Counted from the first letter of the stretch, positions 34,401-45,238 are shown. The stretch is DNA of 64,000 bases from Takifugu bimaculatus (GCA_004026145.2 CP034996.1:8865891-8929890), one strand, 5' to 3'. Notes: generated by a model from the sequence alone, not told the origin. Numbers and translations are program-made.

Positions 34401-37400
34401 CCTCGATGTCACCGAAAAAGCACCGTTCTCCAGGAGAACATTACGAAGCCATCCACGGCAAGCTGCCTCCAACCCTAACAAATTATCTACACACACACAC
34501 TATATAACACACTACCCAGCAACCACACAATCTTATCTGAACTGGATGCATCTTTTAGAAATCTTGGCTCTATCAGCACCAGATGCTAACTTCCTGGGGC
34601 CGGACTTCCTTTAGCTAAATTCTGATGGATTTAAGTAGTGTTGACATGAAAATAAAATTTCCCCATATAATCACAACTTTTACATTCTTTACTGTGTCCT
34701 CTTTTGTGGTTGTGTGAAATTCCTTTTTCCTTCTTGGAGCAGAGAACAAATGATGAATGTGGTGTTTTCATAGTGTGATTGAAGTTTGCTGGAAAATGTC
34801 ACATTTCTGCATTGCTATCAGAGGCCTGAAGTTCTCCAGTCAGCCCAGCAAGCCTGTAGGACGGTGGCGAGCATGGGAACATCCGCCCTGTCACCACTGG
34901 CAGATGGGAGTTGGGCTGAACAAAGCAGGACAGCGTTTTTGGGCGACATGCTGGTGCACATCTCCAGGGGGCCAATAGTGAAGAATAGGACATCTTGGCC
35001 TACAGCAGCTACCACTCTGAGACTTTTTACTTAATAAAGACAATGCTTAATTTAAAGCCGCAGAGACAGTGAGCATATATTGAGAATCAGGGCGGCTTGA
35101 TGACGTGGTGGGTGAGGTTGGTGGGCTGAATCTTTAAAGAGACTAAGAGGGCCTCACCTGCGTTGCAGTTCAGTCTGCCCTTGGCTAAAACCACAGCTGT
35201 CAGGTGTAGATAATACAGCCACAGCACAAATGTACTGCTGCTGGCATTTCAAAGAACTACAAACTTTAGAAATGTAGTTTTTAAAACTCATCACTGTCTG
35301 CAGTTACCTCCCTCTTGTGACACTCGTGGTGCAAATTTTAAATTATGAAGGTGGTTAAGATTCAGTACCAGCCTCCGGCTATGATCAGTGGTGGAAACAA
35401 GCATGAATTCATCTTCAATTAGAAGCTGTAGGTTTGTTCAAAGACATGCTAGTACTTGCCGGTTACAATTCTGCACATAAATATCAGTTCGTTACCAATA
35501 TGTTATTGGGATGAAAAGTAGCATCTATAAAGTAGTTGGATGCTAACAGAAACAGGCCCACTCCTCCTCCTCCTCCTCCTCCTCCTCCTCCTCCTCCTCC
35601 TCCTCCTCCTCCTCCTCCTCCTCCTCCTCCTCCTCCTCCTCCTCCTCCTCCTCCTCCTCCTCCTCCTCCTCCTCCTCCTCCTCCTCCTCCTCCTCCTCCT
35701 CCTCCTCCTCCTCCTCCTCCTCCTCCTGATGTTGCCTTAGTCTGGACAGCACATAGGTTTCTGAGTGGTGCTCAAGGTAAATCAATTGTTCCCACACTGC
35801 TCTGGAACATCTGTGAGTGAGCATCCATGTGGGAGTTTTACCAAGCATGAGCACCCACCATGAACTCTTTCCAAAGATCGTGCGCTATTAGTGAGGCAGG
35901 CATTTTTTTAAAAGAACAGTAATTAAAGCCAGCCTGAGAAAGAGAGAGGCTCCACTGTGGAGGTGGAGGCTGCAGCAGAGCTCTGATCATGGGGCCACGC
36001 GGCAGTAATGACGGTATAATTTTCCTGGACCATGTCATCCCCTCCCATTGATAACAGCTCTGGCAGCGAGTGGGTGCAGCCTGGCAGTCAGCGAGTCGTC
36101 AAGAACACCCCTTGCATTCATGCGTGCACGTCAGGCTTCATGCTGGTGAGTGTTGGAGTCTAGGGCCAACGTGGAGTGCATCCGTGCAGAGCCGGCCAAC
36201 TACACCATGTTTCCTGGATGGCGAATGTGCCAGAAATTATGTGGACAATGCGAAAGAAATCTCTCGTTCATCATCCTCCACCCAAGCTCCGCCCAATCCC
36301 TGCCCGATCAATTCCTCTCCTCCAAATACTTCTCTTCTATGCTGACATCTTCAAAGAAATGTTTCCTTCTAAATTTCTGTAAAAAGCTTGAATATTAATG
36401 TGGACGTCAGAAGAGAGGAGAAATTGTGGTTAGCTGGGTGAACTGAGCTTCTGAAGGACACAACAGTTAATATCTGACAAAATTATACCGGTCAAAGTTC
36501 AGTGTATGGTAAGAACACAGCATTGTTTTATCATAGCAGGTAAATCAGTGGGAAAGGTGCCCTCCCCAGATCATTCATGGTGGAAGAAACCGATGGATGT
36601 GTCGCATCTGCTGAGATCAATCAGATCAGAGAGAAAATAGAACCAAGTGAAATTAAAGGCCTCCATCTTATAATTATCTTACTTTAATTATAATTTAATC
36701 TATTTTTTGGGTGATGACACCTGAAATTCCTAATGTAGGTCATGCAGCACAGCAACAGTCCACCAGTCAGAGTAATGTGCATGTTTTTTATGCTATGGGA
36801 GGAGTCTGGAAACATCAGAAGAGCAGCTGAAACACGAGCTTCCACAGTGACGCAAGCCACTGCAGCCACGAATACTGCTCTGCTCTACACTTGCAAAACC
36901 TGCTATATTTGGCTGCACACATGAATCACAAACAGTCGTTTTGTAAGCTTCCTTGGAAGAGAGCAAGAGCACTTAGCTCTTAGAGAACATTTTACACCAC
37001 CAGTTCTTCATCCATTAACACAATCTGTGTAGTTTTGAGGAAGAAGAGAGGATAAGGAACATGGCCACATCTGTAGAATCAGATCTTCCGCTCTAGCACA
37101 GCGAGCGCACCGAAGCGAGGGGCTGCACAAAACCACGGCACTTCAGCCTAACAGAAGCTGACGTGGCAAGCCAGACATGACATGAGAGTCTGACGCAACA
37201 TTCAAGGAAAACTGAAAAGCAGCAAGTTATTCAGCCATTACTGCTGGAAAACAACATCTTTGTGATTTAATCTAAAAGATGATGCGTATCGAGGATGGCG
37301 GGAAAGAGGCAAATTACAGTAAACTCAAAACTGAAGGAAACCACAGCGTGGGTGGTTGCTGTTGGTTTTAACACATTGGCTTTTTTTATTTAATAAAAAG

Positions 37401-40400
37401 CAAATTCACTGTGAATGTGACATTGAATCATCAGAGCTTGGAGGAGGAAATCTGAGCCCCAGAGAGGCCATCGGCTTGTAAAGGGGATATATTATGCAAA
37501 AGTTCTTTTTCAGTGCTTCAGTCCGGGTATTTGCATATCTTTTGAGCATTTTGAGTGTCTCCCTTCCCCATAAGGGTCAGTTTCAAAAAATAAATTATGT
37601 GTTTAATGAGCTGTCGGAGTCACAAAACTCGCTCAAAATACTCTGTTTGAATTTCATGATATGTGAATCACAGTCCGGTGGCATCGTGCTGCCTCTCTCT
37701 TCCTGTATAACCACAGCTACCACAGCAAGGATCCTCCATTTTCTGGCTCTCGCCTCACCAGTACTTGACTGCCTTCACATGAAGCCATCATCTTCCCACT
37801 CTGCTGCACGACAGAGGTGGGTGGTAGAGCAGCTAACCTGGTGTGTTTGAGTCCAACTCTGACTTTGACTAATCCTTCAGTTTTTAGCAACAGCAGGGCA
37901 GCCATGACTGGTTCACCAAAACTACATCATGTCCAGTTGGTTTTGACCAAAGTAGTCTTAGATTAAAGGAAACAAAGAAGTTGGCCATATAGCTTCACAT
38001 ATCTGAGCTACACCACATATGGAATTTATGGTTTATTTTTGCTACAGCTCACTCCTCATGTGTTCTTGTGCAGGTTACGTGTTGTTGTGGGAGCTTCTTA
38101 CTGTCCAAACTCTTTTTTATTAAACTTAAAGTGACTGTCTGTAAATATAATTAATGAATGTTGCCCCAGAGAACAGAGAGCCAGACAACAGTCCACTGAA
38201 GCATCAATGGCAGACCTATCTTCTTAGAAAACACACTGCCGACAGGCTGCGCGCAAGGCAAGCCAACAAGGCCTTTACACCATGTGAACAGAAGTAACCT
38301 TCCAGACTAATGCCTCTGGTTTAAATTCTCCCCCGTTTCAGCCTGGCTCTCTGTCACCGTTACCTTGGAGATGTGGATGTTTACAGTGTTGTTACAGTGA
38401 TGTTGAAATCGCGAATTGGAGGTGGGAGAGGCTTAGCAGCAGCTGAACCCCACATTCAGCATGAGTGTTATTTAAATCATCAAAACATCTCTGGTTCAAA
38501 GGTCATGAGAGAAAAATGGAAGAGTGGAACAGATTTAGCAAGGTCTCCTCTTTCTCACCTTAAGTCTCTCGGATACCCCATCAGTGAAGCTAATGGTGAA
38601 TTCCTCCACCTTGGGGACTTTCAGCCTCTTCTTCTCGGTCTGGTACTCTGTGCGGGTTTTCACCACCACCTACACAACAAGGGGTATATATTAGACAGTG
38701 TCGTGACAAAGATTTTGGTATTAAAATGTTATTAAAAATGTGTGAGGACGTGAAAGTTAGGGTGTCACCAATGTGTTCCAGCAGCCTGAGATTTGATTAC
38801 TTTGCATTTAAATTCAAGTGAACTGTCTGTTGTGTTTGAGGAGCTAGTTTGAGATGATCCCCAACTAACAACTGTCTGCAGTGAGATGGGACAAAAGGAG
38901 CCGGGGCAGTTCCGCTACGACCAAGTACTGTCATGGCAACACACCTCAATCAAACAGCCTCGGACGGCTGAGCGGGGCACAAGGGGCAATGCAGCCAAAC
39001 AAACCCTCACATATTTTGAGCTTCCTCAGGAGGTAAAACCACAAGGATGGAAAAGAAAGAGGTGCAGTCAAAGTTCAGAAGAGCCTCAACGCCATCCTCT
39101 CTGTAGCCACAGTGCTGATGAGCAACACCGAGAAGAAATGTGAAGCTCGGGTGCACAGACAAGCGAGGCTGCAAATAAATGCTAAATTAGCAGGTAATTC
39201 AGGACGTGCGTGGTCATGGGTCAAAACTTAAATGGCATTGCGTGGATGCCAGGACGCTTGATTCTGTTGCCCCCCTGAAAAATAACATAGTAAATCAGAG
39301 GAGGTGTGCCCCCAGGTATAATTCCCACATTAGTTAGTGAAGCCTGTCTTAAAGACATAAAGTCCTGGATGTCTTCAAATTTCCTTCTCCTTAACTCAGG
39401 AAAAACTGAGGTCATGGTGTTTGGTCCTGAACCTCTCAGGGATAGATTAGATCACATGATCACTCTAGATGGTATCTCCTTAGCATCTAGTCTCTCTGTG
39501 AGGAATCTTGGAGTAACTTTTGACCAAATTCTTCAACTCACACATTAAAACAGTCTCTAGAAGTGCCTTTTTTCACCTGGGGAACATGGCAAAGATAAGT
39601 AAACTACTGACACGGCAAGATGCTGAAAAGTTAGTCCAGCATTTGTTACTTCCAGGCTGGACTATTGGAATTCTTTATTATCAGGGTGTCCAAACAACTC
39701 TTTAAGAAGCCTCCGGGTGATCTAAAATGCTGCAGCTAGAGTTCTGACAGGTATTGACAAAAGAGATCACATTACTCCTGTACTGGCGTCTCTTCATTGG
39801 CTGCCCGTTAAATTTAGAATAATTTTTAAAATTCTTCTTCAGACCTATAAGGTCCTCAGACGCCTAGCTCCATCCTACCTGGAGGAGCTAGTGACACCTT
39901 ATCATCCCAATAGAGCGCTCCGTTCCCAGAATGCTGGTTTACTTGTCGTCCCCGGAGTGTCTAAAGGTAGAATGGGGGACCGAGCATTTAGCTACCTGGC
40001 CGCCCTGCTGTGGAACCAGCTCCCTGTCCAGGTACAGGAGGCTGACTCCATCTCTACTTTTAAGATCAGACTTAAAACCTACCTCTTTGAAAAAGCTTAT
40101 TGTTACTAATACTGTAGTTCCAGTTACTATCATAGACAGACAAATTATCATACTTAGGGGGTCGTCTAATTATTAGGTTAACATCTTAGTCATGCTGCTA
40201 TAAGCCGAGGGGCTGCTGGGGTCCAGAAACATGATCACCTGACAGGCCTCTGTCACCCCACTGGGTCATGGCTGCCTCGCCTCGCCTCTCCTCTCCTCTC
40301 CTCTCCTCTCCTCTCCTCTCCTCTCCTCTCCTCTCCAATCCGAGTAGATCAGTGATGATGATCTTGTGTAGTATCTGCCCCCCCCCCGTATTCATCTACA

Positions 40401-43400
40401 GGTATCGCTGCCTTCATAGTTGTATGCTGACCTATCGACCTCCGACCCTGCTGACCCACTCAACTCTACCGGCAGTTTATTATAATTAATATAATTAATG
40501 TATTAGGGTTATTAGGGTGTGTGTTCTCTACCTATTCTCTCCTCTACCTGTTCTCCCCCTTCTCCTTTCTCATCAGAAGGAGGGTCTCCCTACATGAGCC
40601 TGGTCCTGCTCAAGGTTTCTTCCTGTTAAAGGAGAGTTTTTCCTTGGCACTGTTGCTTGTTGGGGGTCAGGCCCTGGGATTCTGTAAAGCACATGGAAAC
40701 AATTTCGATTGTAACAGACGCTATATAAATAAAGATTGATTGATTATTGATTGGAGTACAACCACAATCAGAAATCCGGAATGCCCCAAAAATCAGTCCC
40801 CTCCATTTTCTTCCAGAAGCACTCAGCTCATTACTGCACTGGCTAGAAGGGGTGTGGGGACAGAAATATCATTGGAGAGAAAGGGGACAATGTCTCTGTG
40901 TCCTTGTGGCTAATTGTGTTTCTTCTGAGCTGCTCTGAGACGAAGCTAGAAACTGCTGCGCACACAAACGCTATCTGAATAACAATATTGTCACCGGGCC
41001 GCAGGAAGCTGTTATCTCACAGCTGAGGGCCACAGTAGGTGTACTGACGCCAGAGCATTCGATTGGACCACTGAGGCCCAGGAGACAACGCTGGCCTTGT
41101 CATGATCCCCACCAATGCCTTGGTCTTGCCTCGACGGTCTTATTCCTTTGTCTCATTTCACAACAACACTGCTGCTTCATTAGTCCCGCCTCCCTTCACT
41201 TTCAGATTATCGATCAACGTCACCTCGTGCCGCTTCCCCCGTGCTGGTCATTCAGCTGTCATCCATTTCTTTTGGTCACCTTTGAGATGTTCTACATCTT
41301 CAGCAGGGTCCAGTTGGTTTGAATTAAATGGATTGGGCCAGATTCTGAAGGCATAATCCCATGTAAATAAGGCCTCACAGCTCATAGAGCACCTCAGCTG
41401 CTCTGCTGCTCTGCAACAAATGTCTGCTCTGGAACCCTGGCGGTAGGTCCACACATGTGAGGCTGTTATTTGCATTCATTTATGTGTAATCCAACAGATG
41501 AAATGAAAATACCATTAACCATCATCTCATTAATCAACAATATTAAAACTATAATCAATAGAAATGATGATTGTGAGGATTTTGATTCCATAACTGCACA
41601 AACAGCTTGTTCTTCTGCTCATAAATACGTAATTTGTGCTTCTCACTTCCAGAAACCTTTTCAAAGTCAAAGCTTGTTGGAGAAATTAGGAAATAGATTA
41701 TGCATAATTTGCCATCTTCTGTGTAATTAAAAATTGATAATGATGGTTCAACTTCACATTGATCCATTACTGATGTGAGGGTCTCTGAGCTCCAGCCTGA
41801 AATTCCTCCCTAATTTATAAGAACAAGAATATCCAGAGATGAAGATTGAGTGAGGCTCGGGAGAAAATGAAGGAAGAGCATGAAGGGGCAGCCCGAGGAC
41901 ACGCGACAGACAGAGAATTTGGCTTTAATCCCAGCAAGAAAGGGCTACGATTATCTCTTCTGTCGCACCCGCCTCCTCTACTCTTGGTGTTGTTGTTGTG
42001 GTTGTTGTTGACTCTTTTTTCTTCTTCAATCAATTCAATCAAGTTGCTTTTGATCCTGCAGTGATGGGGACGTGTAGCTCCCCAGACAGGATCAAATCCA
42101 ATGCCTGTCCAATGGATGCTCTGGTTCTGTGTGGATTTGAATCTATGCGTGCATGTGTGTGTGTGCGCGCGTGTGTGTGTGTGTGAGTGTGTGCATGTGT
42201 GAGAGAGAGAAAGAGAGAGAGAGAGCGAGAGGACTAAACTTGATGCCTACAAACAACCTTGTAGCGGAAAGGTCACGCAATCATCAGGCAGGATCAGGCT
42301 GGGAACATCTGGGGGTCTGTTAAGCTGAGCGGGACTGAGCTGCTGATCTGGGGAACTAATCAGGTCACGTGACCCGAATTGACTCGGCTTTAGCTTAATG
42401 CTGTGCTCAGGTCAGATAGAATAATAACAGCAGCTAAAATCATTGCGATTACACATTTTTTTTCACATATTTATCAAGACAAAAAGGTAATTTGGGAAAC
42501 GCTTAAATAAACGTTTACGGTGATGCAAGAATGTGCAGGATAAAGATAGGAGGAACAGCACAGTCAAAGGGTTCAATCCACTCATGAATAAGCACTGAGT
42601 TGATGTTGAGTCATTGTAGGGTTTTTCATTAAAAACGCCACCTGGCGGCCAGTTCTGATGTCACATGACCTCTCATAGTGAGGAGGATTGATGAGGTAAA
42701 CACAACAATGAATCCAAATCCTAATAATAAATCAGGATTGGGAAAGGGGCAGGAATACACTCTGGAAGAACACACATCTGAAAACCTGGAGGAACTCCAA
42801 AACCAGAAGCATCATATGAAAGAGCTAAAAAATTGAAACTTACACCGATGACGGCGTGTTGCTTCACAGCAGAGTGCACTGGAGCATTAGATGCTAAAAG
42901 AAGTTTTGTCATTCGAGTAGCCAAATATGATCTCAAAGTAGCACAACGGTAATCAAATAGTCCCGAGTGGGAAATGAAAGTCTATCTCAACATTTCTGAA
43001 CTCTTGTCGTCCACACTGATGTCTGATGAAAAACATTAATATTGTCACTAGTCTTCATGCTTCACTTGGCAGGAAAACAAATTCTCAGCCTGACAGCTGA
43101 TGAAGCATTCACAGAAGCTGCTAAAGTGACGCCTGGTGTGAAATCACAAACGTTTGTGTGAATTCTAAATCAGAAATGGCATTTTTGGCTCCCGAGCCTC
43201 CATGCTGGCACAGCGCAAACCATGACCCGCTCCTAGCGTTGGGTGGCTCCCCGTGGAAATGACCTGTCACTTACACACAGTCCCGTCTCCACGAGCGAGC
43301 TGCCGCAGCACCAGACCAACATGATGACGAAGAGGTGTCTGCTGTTAACAGGTGACCCGAACAGGAAAAGATGATCCCTCCTCCCATTTTAGAAAATGAA

Positions 43401-44580
43401 GCCTCTGAACAGACAGCAGCAGCATTTCAGTCCTCCTTTAAGAGACTTTGTGTTGTGAAATTTTCTGCATGGCAAGTCTCTAAAAGAGGCATTAATCCTG
43501 CAGGATGGGAGCAGTGATGGGATTATATTGGGTTTTATACCCAACCATTAATCATTTCTCTTGGAAACAACTTGTTTTGTTCTTTGTTGTTGGACACAAA
43601 CAAAATTCCCCAAAGTTCCCAATTGTGCTATAGATGAAAGCTCTCTCAGGAGCTCTCCTAGCATAAAAACTGGAGCGATGGAGATTGATCGCCCCCCTAG
43701 TGGCTGATTGCAGTAAACAATGGCTTTATGTTCCAGCTATTTTATTTTCTGATTAACTAATGTTTGAGATTCTACATGCTACTGGACCTCAAGTTACACC
43801 ATCGTTTATTTGCTTTAGAAAAGTTGTGGATTTAGCCTCTTTTTCCATCGCTCTGCAAGTTTAACTGAGTTCATCTCGATTAACTATCTATTTAGCATTT
43901 TAAGAGACTTGTGACATCAGCGTTAGCCTGGCCATGACACATATTTCATTCTAACAAATGCTTGTGATGCTGCGGCTGCGTCAGGTCCCGGTAAATCCCC
44001 CAGGGACACAGTAGCTGTGATGCAGCAGAATAAGCATCACCTGAGCTCCACCCTGATGAGTAGCTCACATTTAAACGCAGCAGCCACATTAGCTTAGCGC
44101 CATGTCTGTGGTCCATTCCATTCATTGTCTGTGCAGTCAGTCTAGCTGACTGTCTAAACCCCATGGAAACACAATCAGCTCTCCACGTTGCACTGCCACC
44201 ATGGTAACTGGATTACAGAGCAGCGGTGCAGTTACTATGGGATGTCGAGATGATAAATGACAGCCTGTCTGGTACCAAATCTGTCTCCTAATCTCATCTG
44301 AAAAACAAAGGACGTGGCTGGGAAACAGCTGAAGACATGAATGAGGGAAGGGTTTACCTTAGCCTGTGTGTGCGTGCGTGCGTGCGTGCGCGCAAGCACC
44401 TAGAGGGTCATTAACATAAAGATAAAGATTAGCAGATTTAGACACCCCCACCTTGTCAGGTGTATGGCTCTGGAGGCTGCTAACATCCAGTGGAGTGATG
44501 AGGGGCACATTCTGGAAGCCGTCCTCCACACTTCCAGCTTTGCCCCCCTTGTCTTGGAGGTTACTCCCTAGTTTCACCAT
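24972..44580 (-). CDS. nsg2: Neuronal vesicle trafficking-associated protein 2 (spliced gene)
   Basis: The joined coding exons are 44580-44452, 38669-38559, 26823-26713 and 25169-24972. They give 43+37+37+65 = 182 codons plus stop, with every intron in phase 0 and GT-AG borders. The family (NSG1/NEEP21, NSG2/HMP19, calcyon) consists of small single-pass membrane proteins of neuronal Golgi, endosomes and dendritic vesicles that influence receptor trafficking, including AMPA receptors. Diagnostic segments are EDGFQNVPLITPL (exon 2), KTRTEYQ (exon 3), LALAFLACIVFLVVYKAF followed by TYDHACP (exon 4) and KRCIPASLEAYY with RFYTVISHYSMAKQ (exon 5). AFTYDH and KRCIPASL favour NSG2 over NSG1. The length is between those of the two mammalian paralogues. 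Introns are full of transposons, but no exon is damaged. Confidence 0.93.
25170..26163 (-). other. nsg2 last intron, distal part
   Basis: Intronic sequence between the last coding exon and the solo LTR. No exon-like ORF or recognised repeat. Confidence 0.6.
26164..26505 (+). mobile_element. Solo LTR of a Gypsy-type element
   Basis: The 342-bp segment runs from TGTTGGGTTC to GGTCCTGGTACA (TG...CA) and is bounded by CAGAG on both sides (26159-26163 and 26506-26510), a 5-bp target duplication. Inside, CTATTTAAAG (about 26257) is a plausible TATA-like box and CAATAAAAG (about 26444) a polyadenylation signal, in the order expected for U3-R-U5 on the plus strand. No internal region remains, as expected after LTR-LTR recombination. 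It sits in the last nsg2 intron, antisense to the gene, about 200 bp from the membrane-segment exon. Confidence 0.78.
26667..26688 (+). repeat. Short (CCCTAA) telomere-like run
   Basis: Three CCCTAA units lie 25 bp beyond the exon 4 donor, inside the nsg2 intron. Confidence 0.8.
26713..26823 (-). CDS. nsg2: nsg2 transmembrane exon
   Basis: This exon is exactly 111 bp (37 codons), bounded by CCCCCAG|GTCACC and TACAAG|GTGAGA. It encodes the single membrane span (ILIILALAFLACIVFLVV), followed by YKAFTYDHACPNGFIYK. The membrane segment and the DHACP motif are the most conserved part of the family. The next exon continues in frame with HKRCIP. Confidence 0.95.
27545..27780 (+). repeat. Degenerate CCCTAA/CCCTGA minisatellite
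   Basis: A 6-bp register of CCCTAA, CCCTGA and CCTGAACCTGAT variants continues for about 235 bp with no frame-specific pattern. It resembles a decayed interstitial telomeric repeat. It creates an artefactual Leu/Thr/Asn-rich reading on one strand and an Arg/Val-rich one on the other. Confidence 0.8.
28347..28405 (+). repeat. (CA)n/(CG)n microsatellite
   Basis: Alternating CA and CGCG units, in the nsg2 intron. Confidence 0.9.
28931..29749 (+). mobile_element. hAT-type (ZBED-like) DNA transposon remnant
   Basis: The ends form imperfect terminal inverted repeats: CATAGGTGTCAGACTC on the left and the reverse complement CAGAGGTGTCAAACCT on the right. This resembles the CAGGGGTGTCAAA termini of Charlie-like hAT elements. 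Just inside the left end is GTGGGCCAAATTTGGCC. Around 29235-29300 the plus strand reads KWEVEYLFTYVKDRPVCLVC, a BED zinc-finger-like motif found in transposases of this group. The rest of the transposase is gone. No clean 8-bp target duplication is visible. Confidence 0.65.
29930..30010 (+). repeat. Possible tRNA-derived SINE head
   Basis: A TTAGCAGGG box (29932) and GGTTTGATTCT (29975-29985) have the spacing of pol III A and B boxes. They are followed by GTGTCCTTGAGC, a segment common in fish tRNA-derived SINEs. The element is degraded and its end is unclear. Confidence 0.4.
30011..31427 (-). other. nsg2 intron 3, middle part
   Basis: No exon-like ORF or recognised repeat apart from short CA runs. 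Confidence 0.5.
31592..32538 (-). pseudogene. L2 ORF2 RT part, catalytic core deleted
   Basis: From 32538 the minus strand reads SYKVAVIKPLLKKPSLDPDV, EMFQSGFRAHHSTETALLKV, LLDLSAAFDTVDHSILLHRL and GIKGTAIDWF. It then jumps to PVLKT, losing the fingers/palm stretch that carries YADD. The register shifts and resumes as SSNFLLLNPGKTEVMVFGPE through SRLDYCN. It ends in proline-coding microsatellite where the 3' UTR begins. Confidence 0.85.
32606..33960 (-). pseudogene. L2 ORF2 endonuclease part
   Basis: The reading starts with CKSLLVHDLIADHHIDLFCL and TETWLQKEEY (about 33912-33830), then a frame break near 33720. From 33547 to 32606 it is open: VIIIGDFNVHVD with the Asp of the APE active site, LDLVLTYG, LSDHSLITF with the Asp-His pair, then RRCAPWYNSHIR, RRLERKWH and SLSGEDFMSFFTDKV. 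APE endonucleases nick the target DNA for target-primed reverse transcription. The core looks intact over 313 codons, but the upstream frameshift disables it. Confidence 0.87.
34151..35560 (-). other. nsg2 intron 3, part between L2 and CCT tract
   Basis: No exon-like ORF is recognised. A short duplicated CACCAAGTGTTCAA/CCCAAGTGTTCAA segment with GTGAATACAACAC lies at about 34248-34316. Confidence 0.5.
35561..35727 (+). repeat. (CCT)n microsatellite, about 55 units
   Basis: The trinucleotide tract is 167 bp and uninterrupted as read. It lies in nsg2 intron 3 and would be AGG repeats in the nsg2 transcript. The long Pro, Leu or Glu readings are artefacts. Confidence 0.98.
35728..38558 (-). other. 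nsg2 intron 3, part next to exon 3
   Basis: No exon-like ORF or clear repeat. A weak tRNA-like GGTAGAGCAG...GTTTGAGTCC motif near 37805-37850 has boxes too close together to call. Confidence 0.45.
38559..38669 (-). CDS. nsg2: nsg2 cytoplasmic exon
   Basis: This exon is 111 bp (37 codons) with acceptor TTGTGTAG|GTGGTG and donor CTTAAG|GTGAGA. It encodes VVVKTRTEYQTEKKRLKVPK, then VEEFTISFTDGVSERLK, the juxtamembrane cytoplasmic part in this family. The flanking coding exons also end and begin at phase 0, so skipping it would keep the frame. The GVSERLK ending resembles the NSG1-type GVTERFK stretch. Confidence 0.93.
38670..39239 (-). other. nsg2 intron 2, part next to exon 3
   Basis: No exon or repeat recognised. 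Confidence 0.5.
39240..40765 (+). mobile_element. L2/Maui LINE with large internal deletion
   Basis: The left end reads VAPLKNNIVNQRRCAP-like codons from the region after the endonuclease. It then jumps at about 39335-39345 to CLKDIKSWMSSNFLLLNSGK, skipping the whole RT catalytic part. The remainder follows the L2 order (VMVFGPEPLRDRLDHMI, SLSVRNLGVTFDQ, then frameshifts). 3' coding remnants include NRALRSQNAGLLVVPGVS and LLWNQLPVQV (39891-40109). The 3' UTR has a (CTCTC)n tract (about 40278-40336) and ends in CGCTATATAAATAAAGATTG(ATTG)n. It lies antisense in nsg2 intron 2. Confidence 0.85.
42153..42231 (+). repeat. (TG)n(GA)n microsatellite
   Basis: TG units with CG interruptions are followed by GA units. 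Confidence 0.9.
44364..44395 (+). repeat. (TGCG)n tandem near nsg2 exon 2
   Basis: TGTG/TGCG units lie about 60 bp inside the intron from the exon 2 donor. Confidence 0.85.
44452..44580 (-). CDS. nsg2: nsg2 first coding exon
   Basis: The start codon at 44580-44578 has a good context (A at -3, G at +4). The exon encodes 43 residues: MVKLGSNLQDKGGK, SVEDGFQNVPLITPLDV, ending PDK. The donor is CAAG|GTGGGG, and the next exon starts VVVKTRT, matching the PDKVVVKT junction of this family. The N-terminus is cytoplasmic, and the acidic EDGF.xPLxTPL motif is the family hallmark. A 5' UTR part of this exon extends upstream; candidate acceptors (CTGTCAG) lie near 44665-44695, but I cannot choose between them. 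Confidence 0.93.
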
Positions 44581-44819
44581 CTTTCGTCTCTCTTGTATAT
44601 CTCTGTTCTTTCCACCGAAGGCTGCTCCTTGGAGATTAAGATGGTGTTGGTTTTATTCCTGACAGCGTTTCAGGGTGAAGAGAGAACCTGACAGGCAGAT
44701 GGAGAAGATTCCATTGGGCTGAGATATTGGCATTATTACAGAAATGGAACCACAACTGGTCCTGGTACAAAACAGCTGTTAGGTTAACAAAACATTCCAG
44801 CATCATATTATTTATAATA

Positions 44820-44954
44820 CTGCTACTATTGCTGCTGCTATTAGTGCTACTAATGCTACTAGTGATACTACTTCTACTGCTGCTATTACTTCTAGAGCTA
44901 CTACTACTTTTACTGCTGCTGCTACAACAACAACAACAACAACAACAACAATAA
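44820..44954 (+). repeat. Degenerate trinucleotide and (CAA)n tract
   Basis: CTG/CTA/ACT-type triplets grade into about nine CAA units at 44926-44952. The tract lies in nsg2 intron 1, 40 bp from exon 1. Confidence 0.85.
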
Positions 44955-44993
44955 TCGATCACGTCTGTACTGCCCGTCACAGCATGTACTTAC

Positions 44994-45230
44994 CGCGGTT
45001 CGTCCCTGCCGTTCCGATCCTTCGGTGCTGCAGCACGGTTTGTGTCCCTCGGGCGGAAGGATGGACACCAGGTGAGGCTGAAGGCTGCGCAGCGGTGGCG
45101 CTGCTGCGGATGCTGCGATACCGGAGACAAAAAGTAGACGTCTGGCGGTGGGTTTTCCTCAGCAGCAGGCAGTCCAAGCCCTTAATCCAAACACAGCCTC
45201 TTCTCTCCTGCTACACCGAGCCCCAGGACC
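44994..45230 (-). other. nsg2: nsg2 non-coding exon 1 (5' UTR), approximate start
   Basis: On the minus strand a CpG-containing, GC-rich stretch ends in GAACCGCG|GTAAGTACATG, a near-perfect splice donor (GTAAGT at 44993-44988). No conserved ORF starts in it, and the first coding exon has its own ATG, so it fits a 5' UTR exon. The transcription start is not visible; 45230 is only the edge of the GC-rich part. A run of 30 G (30 C in the sense strand) lies just upstream. Confidence 0.6.
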
Positions 45231-45236
45231 CGCCAC

Positions 45237-45238
<2 letters not shown>

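Larger units (their letters stand above)
40766..44451 (-). other. nsg2 intron 2, remaining part
   Basis: Contains a TGT-rich patch (about 41987-42010), a TG/GA microsatellite (42153-42231) and a GTGC-type tandem (44364-44395). No other exon or transposon recognised. Confidence 0.5.

Noticed and set aside
35536..35854. Long Pro-, Leu- or Glu-rich ORFs on both strands
   Set aside because: They are frames of the (CCT)n microsatellite and not genes.
37800..37850. tRNA gene or SINE head (GGTAGAGCAG ... GTTTGAGTCC)
   Set aside because: The two boxes are too close for a tRNA and no cloverleaf can be drawn.
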